Of a stretch of DNA of 64,000 bases, positions 56,205 through 64,000 are shown piece by piece. The DNA is from Psychrobacter sp. NG254 (GTDB lineage Bacteria; Pseudomonadota; Gammaproteobacteria; Pseudomonadales; Moraxellaceae), in NCBI RefSeq assembly GCF_015277735.1, contig NZ_JADHDA010000002.1, forward strand, positions 248,001-312,000. The letters are read 5' to 3'. Every line of letters begins with the position of its first letter. Position 1 is the first letter of the stretch. Made by a program: the position numbers and the translations under genes. The notes below the pieces were generated by a model. That model was not told the DNA's origin, searched no databases, and saw only the letters and a program-made list of their open reading frames with translations.

Positions 56205-56609
56205 TTATCGCGCTTTATCAAACTTGCGATCTCTCAAGCTTAAGTTGCCGCGTACCACATCGCCATACATTCGGAAGTCGCTGGCAAAGCTTTTTAACGG
56301 AAACTTAAAAGAGGCAGGTTTGTTTTTTTCAAAGAAAAAATGCCCGACCCACGCGCAAGCGTATCCTGCGGCAATACCTTTAAGTAATGGTTTGGGAGAA
56401 CGAGTTTTGACAGACTTAGCCAATCCTAATAATCCAAAACTGCTGCCTGCGAAGTGCAAGCGACGGCAAGCCATGTTTTGATGCTCGTTCAAATAGAAAT
56501 CATAAAATGGCTGTTCCGATACTTTTTCGGTTTTTACCATGTCCTTTTTAGCGCTGCTGATAGGGGTCTCAGTATTTTGGGTAGCGTCTTTTGTGGTAGT
56601 CTGATTCAT
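56205..56609 (-). CDS. DUF962/Mpo1-like protein
   Basis: A 134-residue protein. After about 35 polar residues comes the DUF962 pattern FYDFYLNEHQNMACRRLHFAG - GYACAWVGHFFFEKNKPASFKFPL - SFASDFRMYGDVV. Short bacterial members are mostly membrane-associated and uncharacterised; the yeast relative Mpo1 is a lipid alpha-dioxygenase. The bacterial form is shorter, and the function here is not known. AAGGAAG precedes the ATG. Confidence 0.85.
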   Translation of the reverse strand: MNQTTTKDATQNTETPISSAKKDMVKTEKVSEQPFYDFYLNEHQNMACRRLHFAGSSFGLLGLAKSVKTRSPKPLLKGIAAGYACAWVGHFFFEKNKPASFKFPLKSFASDFRMYGDVVRGNLSLRDRKFDKAR

Positions 56610-57000
56610 GTGACTAGCTTCCTTGCTGGTGGGTTTGATAACTATTACTTACAGATGATTGTTAATCGATTAACTGGTGACTTTTGAAGTAAGTTGTACA
56701 GGTAGAACATCTGTAAATAACGGTTTTTTATCATGATATTGATAGCTTTCAATGTAGCAAACCGATATGAGTAACACAAGCGCTAGATGCTGAGCCGACA
56801 CCTTTTAGATCATAGGTTATTTCTTGATGTCCCCGCTACAGTTTTGCATCGCTTGCGAGTGTTTAGTATAAATGCTTTAATGACAAAATTGCCCTGATTT
56901 CTGTGGTTGCTACTTTTCTCTGTACATGTGATTTTATAACTATATAGCACGTGATTTTGGTAAACTATCCACTCTCTCTAACACGGTGATGACTTGTCCT
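56610..57000. other. Divergent intergenic region DUF962 / ppx
   Basis: About 390 bp with both promoters presumed. No phosphate (Pho) box or other structure was recognised. Earlier in-frame starts for ppx (GTG 56986, ATG 56989) lie at its right edge. Confidence 0.4.
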
Positions 57001-58626
57001 ATGCCTATTGACTATCTTACAAATCCGCCTCTCAGCGATGATGAAATGATGGCAGCCATCGATATTGGTTCCAACAGTTTCCATTTGGCCATTGCTCGTC
57101 TTGATCACGGGGAAGTGCGAAAAGTAGTCTCTATGTCTGAAAAGGTACAGCTCGCCGCTGGATTAGATGAGAATAACATTCTAAGCGCAGCAGCCGAGCA
57201 GCGTGGTCTGGACTGTTTGAGTCGGTTCGTAGCGCGCTTGGACTCAGTGCCTCCAGAGCGTATTCGTGTGGTTGCGACCAATGCGTTGCGTCAAGCCAAA
57301 AATGCCAATGACTTTATTTCCCGTGCCAATAAAATTTTGCCAAAGCCTATTGAGATTATCGCTGGCCGTGAAGAGGCGCGATTGATTTATTTGGGTGTCT
57401 CACATACCAATGAGAGTAGTGATAAACGCTTGGTTATGGATATTGGTGGTGGTTCAACAGAGTTCATTATTGGTCAAGAGTTTGACCCGTTATTGACAGA
57501 GAGTTTACAGATGGGCTGTGTGTCTTTTACCCAAAAGTTTTTTGCTGATGGGCTAATCACCAAAGAAGCTTTCAACAGTGCTATTTCAGGCGCGCGCAAA
57601 GAAGTCTTAGCCATCAATGGTCGTTACCAAAAGACAGGCTGGAGCAGTGTGGTTGGCTCAAGTGGCACAATTAAAGCAGTACGTAACGTCCTAGTGTCAA
57701 AAGGCTGGGCTGATGAGCAAGAGCGCATCACTTATAAAGGTGTCAAAAAATTAGAGAAGTTGCTGATTAAGATTGGCAATATTGATGATATTGAATTAGA
57801 AGGAGTCAAAGAACATCGTAAAGCCGTGTTCCCTGCAGGCGTGGCAGTGCTGCGTGCGGTGATGAAAGTGTTGGGCGTTGAGACCATTATCTACTCAGAT
57901 GGTGCATTGCGTGAAGGCGTCATGTATGACATGCTCGGTCGTTTTGCTAGCGAAGATGTGCGTGACCGCAGTGTGTTGGCACTCATCAAGCGTTATTCAG
58001 GGGATAAAAAACAGGCCAAACAAGTGGTAAAAACCAGCCGTTATTTATTTGAACAAGTTAAAGATAAGCTCACGCTGACCAATGATGACTGTGATTTGCT
58101 CAGACGAGCAGCATTCTTACATGAGATAGGGCTAGCAATCAGTCACAGTAGCTATCACAAGCACAGTGCATATTTGCTGGAGTATTCTGACATTCCAGGG
58201 TTTTCGCAAGTGGATCAAAAGCGCATGGCGCAGCTGATGCTCAATCATCGTCGCAAGCTCAAAGCCGATATGCTAGAGCAAACCTGTCAGATTGGCGGCG
58301 ACCAGCTGGTTTATTTGTGTCTCTTGCTCCGCCTCGCCGTTCTAGCGCATCATAGTCGCAGCGATTATGAGCTACCAGAGCTAGAACTAAAGGTAGTGGC
58401 TGAAAACAGCTGGCAGATTACCTTGGCTGATAGCAGTGAGCATTACGCGTTCTTGCTCGCGGATTTGCGTACCGAGATTGACCAATTCGCTAAGTGGGGC
58501 ATAAAGCTTAGCGTGGTTGAGACGCCAGCGGTTGAAGCTCAAGAGATTGAGACTCAAGACGTTGATATGCAAAAGGCAGCAGCAATGAGCGCTGAGCCGC
58601 AAGAGATTGAGCAGTTACCATTGTAA
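57001..58626 (+). CDS. ppx: Exopolyphosphatase / pppGpp phosphohydrolase
   Basis: A 541-residue ASKHA-fold enzyme hydrolysing polyphosphate or pppGpp. The phosphate-1 motif is AAIDIGSNSFHLAIAR, the phosphate-2 motif is LVMDIGGGSTEFIIG, and VGSSGTIKAV plus YSDGALREGVMYDM complete the Ppx/GppA domain. The C-terminal HD-like domain has FLHEIGLAISHSSYHKHSAYLL and MLNHRRK. A glutamate- and glutamine-rich tail follows. Ppx and GppA are hard to separate; the length and HD domain favour Ppx. The start at 57001 is used; GTG 56986 and ATG 56989 are in frame. Confidence 0.93.
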   Translation: MPIDYLTNPPLSDDEMMAAIDIGSNSFHLAIARLDHGEVRKVVSMSEKVQLAAGLDENNILSAAAEQRGLDCLSRFVARLDSVPPERIRVVATNALRQAKNANDFISRANKILPKPIEIIAGREEARLIYLGVSHTNESSDKRLVMDIGGGSTEFIIGQEFDPLLTESLQMGCVSFTQKFFADGLITKEAFNSAISGARKEVLAINGRYQKTGWSSVVGSSGTIKAVRNVLVSKGWADEQERITYKGVKKLEKLLIKIGNIDDIELEGVKEHRKAVFPAGVAVLRAVMKVLGVETIIYSDGALREGVMYDMLGRFASEDVRDRSVLALIKRYSGDKKQAKQVVKTSRYLFEQVKDKLTLTNDDCDLLRRAAFLHEIGLAISHSSYHKHSAYLLEYSDIPGFSQVDQKRMAQLMLNHRRKLKADMLEQTCQIGGDQLVYLCLLLRLAVLAHHSRSDYELPELELKVVAENSWQITLADSSEHYAFLLADLRTEIDQFAKWGIKLSVVETPAVEAQEIETQDVDMQKAAAMSAEPQEIEQLPL

Positions 58627-58803
58627 TTACCGAGTTAAAGGTTAACGTAACAAAAGCGGCGTTGTCGATAATGTCATGCTATATAAGATGTGCTACTATA
58701 GCTCCTATTGAGTTTACAACTGTACTTTCATTATCTGAATACGGATAACGATATTATTCTTAAACATAAATACATTAAGTATAATTATTAAAGGGAAGCG
58801 TCT

Positions 58804-59607
58804 ATGAGCACTGTCTGGGATAGTGTGCAGCTTGCACGACACGCCAAGCGTCCATTATTTATGGACTATGTTAATCAGCTTTTTACCGAATTTGACGAGT
58901 TGCATGGCGACCGTGCTTTTGCCGATGACAAAGCAATACTTGGTGGTCTTGCGCGTTTTGACGGTCAGCCTGTAATGGTAATTGGTCAGCATCGTGGTCG
59001 TAGCACCCGTGAGCGTATTGCTCATAACTTTGGTATGGCCAATCCTGAAGGCTATCGCAAAGTCATTCGTTTGGTGAAAATGGCTGAGCGCTTTAATATT
59101 CCTGTAATGACCTTTGTCGATACCCAAGGTGCTTATCCTGGTATTGGTGCAGAAGAGCGCGGACAGGCGCAAGCGATTGCAGAGAGTATCGCTGTATTTT
59201 CTAGCCTTAAAGTTCCTGTGATTGTGACTATCATTGGTGAAGGCGGCTCAGGTGGCGCATTGGCGATTGGTGTCGGTGATAAAGTAAATATGCTACAAAA
59301 CAGCATTTACTCAGTGATCTCTCCTGAAGGCTGTGCTTCTATCCTATGGAAAACCGCTGAAAAAGCACAAGACGCTAGTGAAGCGCTAAAGTTAAACGCC
59401 ATCAACCTGTATCAAATGGGTTTGATTGATGCCGTTATCGAAGAAGGTGAAGGCGCACATATTCAGCCACAGCCGGTGATGAATGCCCTTAAAGCATTGA
59501 TTACTGAACAGCTTGATGAGATTAAAGATTTAGATCCTCAAGAGCGTTGTGAGCTACGTTATGAAAAGCTAAAGTCTTTTAACTCAGAAGTGATGTTACC
59601 TGCTTAA
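58804..59607 (+). CDS. accA: Acetyl-CoA carboxylase carboxyltransferase subunit alpha, short form
   Basis: A 267-residue subunit that with AccD transfers carboxyl from biotin to acetyl-CoA, giving malonyl-CoA for fatty acid synthesis. The body matches Acc[55 protein letters not shown] and [20 protein letters not shown]. coli AccA has 319 residues; the first 50 or so (helical) are missing here. No in-frame continuation exists upstream, and AAGGGAAG sits just before this ATG. Acinetobacter AccA, as I recall, has the same short form. So this is a lineage feature rather than a truncation. Confidence 0.96.
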   Translation: MSTVWDSVQLARHAKRPLFMDYVNQLFTEFDELHGDRAFADDKAILGGLARFDGQPVMVIGQHRGRSTRERIAHNFGMANPEGYRKVIRLVKMAERFNIPVMTFVDTQGAYPGIGAEERGQAQAIAESIAVFSSLKVPVIVTIIGEGGSGGALAIGVGDKVNMLQNSIYSVISPEGCASILWKTAEKAQDASEALKLNAINLYQMGLIDAVIEEGEGAHIQPQPVMNALKALITEQLDEIKDLDPQERCELRYEKLKSFNSEVMLPA

Positions 59608-59693
59608 TTGGTTAATAGGATTTTTCTGTTATTAAGCCGCTATTATTTAATAGCTGGCTTTTCATATTAGAGTCTAAGTCTTGATGCTAAAAT

Positions 59694-59726
59694 AAAAACG
59701 TGTCATTTAATGGCGCGTTTTTTTAT
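59694..59726 (+). terminator. Terminator after accA
   Basis: AAAACGTGTCAT, loop TTA, ATGGCGCGTTTTTTT; the stem includes two G-U pairs. Confidence 0.75.
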
Positions 59727-59774
59727 GGCTGTTAGTATATAAAGGATCTAACGTAACTAAAAATAAGGCTGACT

Positions 59775-61388
59775 ATGACCAGCAATGCAATCATCCCGCA
59801 TCCCATTAAATCAATTGCCGATTTGCCAGTTGATGAGACTCTGGCGACAGCTTTCCTGAGCAGTATGTCTGAGTATAGTGATCAGCTGCATGGTCGCCGT
59901 CTTTGGCTGGCCTGTAGTGGTGGGCGTGATTCATTGGTACTTGCGGCGCTGTGTGTGCAGCTCTATAGGCAAGGACGATTGCCATGTTTGCCGCAGCTCT
60001 TACACGTCGACCATGGGCTACAAGCGGATAGTCAGCACTGGGCCAAGCATGTTGCCAATTGGGCACAGGTACAGCAGATACCTTGTCGCATTTTACAGGC
60101 ACAAGTGAACGGACATGATGAGCAAGCTGCGCGGCAGGCACGTTATGACGTCATGCGCGCACATATCAATCAAGACGATGTATTGCTATTAGCACATCAC
60201 GCTGATGACCAAGCCGAAACAGTATTGATGCGACTAATCCAAGGCGCTGGCGTCAATGGTCTCTCTGGTATGCAGCCATGGCGAGTGCAAACGCAGGACG
60301 CGCACCGCAATATCCTGTGGCGACCTTGGCTCACTGTCAGGCGAGCCACTATCAGCGCCTATGCCAAGCGTTTAGAGCTGCCTTATATAGATGATCCTAC
60401 TAATAACAGCGGCGATAACGTACGTAGCGGACTGCGCCGCGATATCATGCCAATACTGGCTATGTATAACCCCAATGTGATTGATAATATCGCTCGCAGT
60501 GCGCAGCTGTTGAATGATGCGCAGGAAACAGTCAATGCTCAAGCTATGCAGGATATGCAGGATATGCAGCAGACAGCTAATGCAGATCTGCAACTTTCAT
60601 CCGCACAGCGTGTATTGAATATCGATGCGCTACAAGCACTACCCATTTATCGTCAGCGGCAACTATTGCACTATTGGTTGGGACAAGATGAGCCATTACC
60701 ACCTGCTAAGCAGCTTGTGGATGATGTGCTAACGCTAAGCCAACGTGAAGATCAAGATCATCAGACAGAGCTGTTTTGGCAAGGTCGTAAGCAGTCCTAT
60801 ACCATTCGCCGCTATCGTCAGCAGTTGTACCGTTTGAGTGGTGACTTGCTGTCTTGGCTAGAGATACCACTGATCGAGCATAAGCTAACACTAGCTAGAA
60901 TAACTTTATCTAACCATTCAGCTGATCATGATCTGACATCACTTACTCTACGTAGCAGCAATAAATATATTTGGCAGCTGCAAGTTATGCCGGATGTACT
61001 GATACCATTTATAGAGCCGCTAAAAAACGATACAAGCGAAATACTATCTCAATTCATGTTAAAGGTAGCGCCATTAAACCGTAAGCAACGGCTAAAGACC
61101 GAGATGGCTGTGCGCCCACAAGCAGGCAAAAAACTATATCAAACGCTTGGTATTCCGCTGTGGCTACGAGAGAGCTTAGTCGTGGTTAGTATCGCTTTTT
61201 CAGATAACGATGATGCTGAAGAGAGTGTGATAAATGACATACCTGTCTTGTTACTATCGCCATTTGAGCGTTGGGTATTAAGTAGCAGTGGTTTGAATAC
61301 TAAAAATGTAAATGCTGAGCAGGTAAGTATAACGATCGATACCGATCAACTTGCCAAACAGCTTAATAGCGTTGTTTATCCTCATTGA
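59775..61388 (+). CDS. tilS: tRNA(Ile)-lysidine synthase
   Basis: A 537-residue enzyme that adds lysine to C34 of tRNA(Ile)(CAU), switching it to isoleucine. The PP-loop is LACSGGRDSLVLAAL; HVDHGLQADS, AHHADDQAETVLMRL and VRSGLRRDIMPIL are the conserved N-terminal blocks. The longer C-terminal part holds the tRNA-binding domain (RPQAGKKLYQTLGIPLWLR). A Met/Gln repeat around residues 255-265 (QDMQDMQQ) is an unusual insertion. accA is upstream, as in E. coli (accA-ldcC-yaeR-tilS). Confidence 0.95.
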   Translation: MTSNAIIPHPIKSIADLPVDETLATAFLSSMSEYSDQLHGRRLWLACSGGRDSLVLAALCVQLYRQGRLPCLPQLLHVDHGLQADSQHWAKHVANWAQVQQIPCRILQAQVNGHDEQAARQARYDVMRAHINQDDVLLLAHHADDQAETVLMRLIQGAGVNGLSGMQPWRVQTQDAHRNILWRPWLTVRRATISAYAKRLELPYIDDPTNNSGDNVRSGLRRDIMPILAMYNPNVIDNIARSAQLLNDAQETVNAQAMQDMQDMQQTANADLQLSSAQRVLNIDALQALPIYRQRQLLHYWLGQDEPLPPAKQLVDDVLTLSQREDQDHQTELFWQGRKQSYTIRRYRQQLYRLSGDLLSWLEIPLIEHKLTLARITLSNHSADHDLTSLTLRSSNKYIWQLQVMPDVLIPFIEPLKNDTSEILSQFMLKVAPLNRKQRLKTEMAVRPQAGKKLYQTLGIPLWLRESLVVVSIAFSDNDDAEESVINDIPVLLLSPFERWVLSSSGLNTKNVNAEQVSITIDTDQLAKQLNSVVYPH

Positions 61389-61536
61389 ATTTTTGGTTTG
61401 ATACGATGAGCGATGTCTTGGAGTGACATCTCGAATTTATCAAACGAGGATAGTGGCAGTATGATAAACTGAGTGTCGTTTTATATATCAATACGTTAAG
61501 TTGAATACCTTTGAATGTTGTGACTAGGAGACAAGT

Positions 61537-62370
61537 ATGTCGGTATTAGATAATAAGAAAATCAGTTTTATTGGTGGCGGAAACATGGCGCAAGCGCTCA
61601 TCAGTGGTCTTGTTGGCTGCGGCATCAAACCGAGTCTCATTACCGTCGCTGATCCTAGCAGTGATGTACGTGAGCAATTGGCCGCCAAAGGTCTAAATAC
61701 CGTTGACCCAATGGCTGATCCTAAATCTGCTGTGATCGGTGCAGACATCGTGGTGCTGGCAGTAAAACCACAAATGATGAAAGTAGTGGTCAGTAGCTTT
61801 GCAGATGCGTTAGACAACCAGCTAGTGATTTCAGTGGCGGCAGGCTTGTCGACGGATCTTTTATCAAACATGATGGGCGGTTATGGCAATATCGTCCGTG
61901 CAATGCCAAACACGCCTTCTATGATTCAGATGGGTGCGACGGGTCTTTATGGTACAGATAATATCTCAGCAGAACAAAAAGCATTAGCAACTGCGGTGAT
62001 GGAAGCATCAGGTTTGGTTATGTGGGTCGATGACGAAGCGCATATGCATGCAGTCACCGCTGTATCAGGGTCAGCGCCCGCGTATATGTTTTACTTCATT
62101 GAATCGATGGTCGATAGCGCCGTGAGCTTAGGGCTAGATAAAGAGCAGGCCTCAGCGCTTGCGATGCAAACCATGATTGGTGCGGCAAAAATGGCAATGA
62201 ATAGTGATGATGCACCCGCCGAGCTGCGCCGCAAGGTCACCTCACCAAACGGTACAACACAAGCGGCCGTTGAATCAATGCAAGCCAATGAAATCGGCCG
62301 CCAGATCGGTGAAGCCATGCAAGCTTGCTATGATCGCAGCCAAGCATTGAGTGAAGAGATGAGCAAGTAG
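61537..62370 (+). CDS. proC: Pyrroline-5-carboxylate reductase
   Basis: A 277-residue cytoplasmic dehydrogenase making proline from pyrroline-5-carboxylate with NAD(P)H. The Rossmann motif ISFIGGGNMAQALISGL is at the N-terminus, VRAMPNTPSMIQMGATGLYG in the middle, and the C-terminal dimerisation region has AVSGSAPAYMFYFIE and KVTSPNGTTQAAVESM. AGGAGA is a strong ribosome site. A 12-bp inverted repeat follows the stop. Confidence 0.97.
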   Translation: MSVLDNKKISFIGGGNMAQALISGLVGCGIKPSLITVADPSSDVREQLAAKGLNTVDPMADPKSAVIGADIVVLAVKPQMMKVVVSSFADALDNQLVISVAAGLSTDLLSNMMGGYGNIVRAMPNTPSMIQMGATGLYGTDNISAEQKALATAVMEASGLVMWVDDEAHMHAVTAVSGSAPAYMFYFIESMVDSAVSLGLDKEQASALAMQTMIGAAKMAMNSDDAPAELRRKVTSPNGTTQAAVESMQANEIGRQIGEAMQACYDRSQALSEEMSK

Positions 62371-62375
62371 TTCAC

Positions 62376-62417
62376 TATAAGACAGCTTATGCTACAAAAT
62401 CCATGAGCTGTCTTATA
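62376..62417 (+). other. Hairpin just downstream of proC
   Basis: TATAAGACAGCT and AGCTGTCTTATA pair perfectly, and four inner pairs extend the stem. There is no T run after it, so it is not a standard terminator; it may stabilise the proC mRNA end. Confidence 0.6.
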
Positions 62418-62435
62418 ACGTCACCTATCGTATAG

Positions 62436-62477
62436 TCATCAGCATCTGGTCATCAGTATCTGGTCATCAGCAACTGA
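62436..62477. repeat. 14-bp tandem repeat, three copies
   Basis: TCATCAGCATCTGG, TCATCAGTATCTGG and TCATCAGCAACTGA follow each other without gap between proC and yggT. Confidence 0.85.
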
Positions 62478-62532
62478 TAGTGACATTTGTCATCCTATAA
62501 CCTGTTAATAACGTCACATTGAGTAGCACTTC

Positions 62533-63102
62533 ATGAACAACATGTTATTTCAAATTTTTGATTTGGTCACCACATTCGCTATGATGCTGGTGTTTATTCG
62601 TTTTATGTTGCAGTTTGCAGGGATGGACGCGAGCAATCCTATGATTGCACCTGCTTATAAAGCGACTCATATCGTCGATGTGTTTGGGCGTATCTTTCCG
62701 ACCGTAGCACAAGGTCGGATCAGTATTGCGGCTATTATCCTGATGTTTCTGATTCGTCTGATTGATATCTCTGGAAAAGCGGCATTGACGCATAAAGGCA
62801 TTGCCCCTGTACCACTGTTTTTTACAGGTACGACCAGCTTACTATTAGATTTTTTGCGTATGTGTCGCTACTTGGTGATTGGTTCTATCATCGTGAGCTG
62901 GATTGTGGTGTTTACCAGATCTGAGCATCCTATTATTGGCATTATTATTAACTTAGCAGAGCCAGTTCTAGCGCCATTTCGTCGTATCACGCCAAATCTA
63001 GGTATGCTCGACTTATCGCCTATGGTCGCTTTCTTAGCCTTTTATTTGCTTGAGATATTCATCGGTGGTTTGGCCGCGAGTGTGCTGCCAATGTTAGGTT
63101 AG
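62533..63102 (+). CDS. YggT-family integral membrane protein
   Basis: A 189-residue inner-membrane protein with two YggT repeats, each a pair of hydrophobic helices. The conserved patterns are VFIRFMLQFAGMDASNPMIAP and, in the second repeat, VPLFFTGTTSLLLD - SWIVVFTRSEHPIIGII - LAEPVLAPFRRITPNLGMLDLSPMVAFLAFYLL. It is placed after proC, as in many gammaproteobacteria. YggT-family proteins are linked to osmotic stress or division-related processes in some bacteria; the role here is not proven. A terminator follows. Confidence 0.92.
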   Translation: MNNMLFQIFDLVTTFAMMLVFIRFMLQFAGMDASNPMIAPAYKATHIVDVFGRIFPTVAQGRISIAAIILMFLIRLIDISGKAALTHKGIAPVPLFFTGTTSLLLDFLRMCRYLVIGSIIVSWIVVFTRSEHPIIGIIINLAEPVLAPFRRITPNLGMLDLSPMVAFLAFYLLEIFIGGLAASVLPMLG

Positions 63103-63129
63103 TCTTAACAAGCTAGAAATCTGCCATAG

Positions 63130-63166
63130 AAAAAGGCGCTCTATAAAAACATAGAGCGCCTTTTTT
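63130..63166. terminator. Bidirectional terminator between yggT and thiD
   Basis: AAAAAGGCGCTCTAT, loop AAAAAC, ATAGAGCGCCTTTTTT. Confidence 0.93.
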
Positions 63167-63189
63167 ATATCTATCATTTGTATCTTACG

Positions 63190-63999
<810 letters not shown>

Positions 64000-64000
64000 A

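Noticed and set aside
58804..59607. accA as a truncated pseudogene
   Set aside because: Strong ribosome site, full catalytic part, and the same short form is known in Acinetobacter.

Overview
The window looks like chromosomal DNA of a Psychrobacter-type member of the Moraxellaceae (Gammaproteobacteria). This is an inference from gene content and protein style, not from a database search. Supporting signs are a moderate GC content, a short AccA lacking the enterobacterial N-terminal extension, a DesB/DesC-like desaturase and reductase pair, a dapA - small lipoprotein - purC order, and a pabC-mltG-tmk run. Nearly all of it is ordinary core genome: about 50 protein genes, no rRNA or tRNA, no CRISPR array and no intact insertion sequence.

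Layout. 1-9.9 kb: the end of a short-chain dehydrogenase, a small zinc-finger protein, OmpR followed by a COG0523 GTPase, Tex, an acidic Met-rich secreted protein, a saccharopine-dehydrogenase-like reductase, a DUF1328 peptide and PhhB. 9.9-21.4 kb: a GNAT protein, the desaturase operon, EttA, PlsB, YbaK, a CHMI-like tautomerase and an acyl-CoA dehydrogenase; lipid metabolism is prominent. 21.7-30.5 kb: a FUSC-like membrane protein, AroE, a lipoprotein, then pabC-mltG-tmk, split by a restriction cassette. 30.6-41.9 kb: a CPA1 antiporter, a DegP-like protease, a degenerate metallophosphoesterase, DapA, a BamC-like mini-lipoprotein, PurC, a BASS-type transporter, a MITE and a 3-methyladenine glycosylase. 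42-49.2 kb: two related lipoproteins (one broken by an in-frame TGA), CsbD, and a TetR / Old Yellow Enzyme / molybdopterin oxidoreductase group. 49.3-64 kb: DadA, YgfZ, a PhnA-type protein, HemL, a LprI-like protein, FadD, a DUF962 protein, Ppx, AccA, TilS, ProC, YggT and ThiD.

The most notable region is 25.78-28.21 kb. A DpnI-like endonuclease (cuts methylated GATC) sits with a DpnD-like small protein, an unrecognised gene, and a DpnA-like adenine methyltransferase whose N-terminus, including the catalytic DPPY motif, is missing. In Streptococcus pneumoniae the DpnI and DpnII systems are mutually exclusive cassettes of one locus. Here parts of both lie together between two housekeeping genes, and the part that would make the host DNA a target is broken. 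Other points of interest are a MITE with 21-bp terminal repeats, a palindrome at the start of the COG0523 gene that matches the MITE ends, and the loss of expected active-site residues in PhhB and in the metallophosphoesterase.
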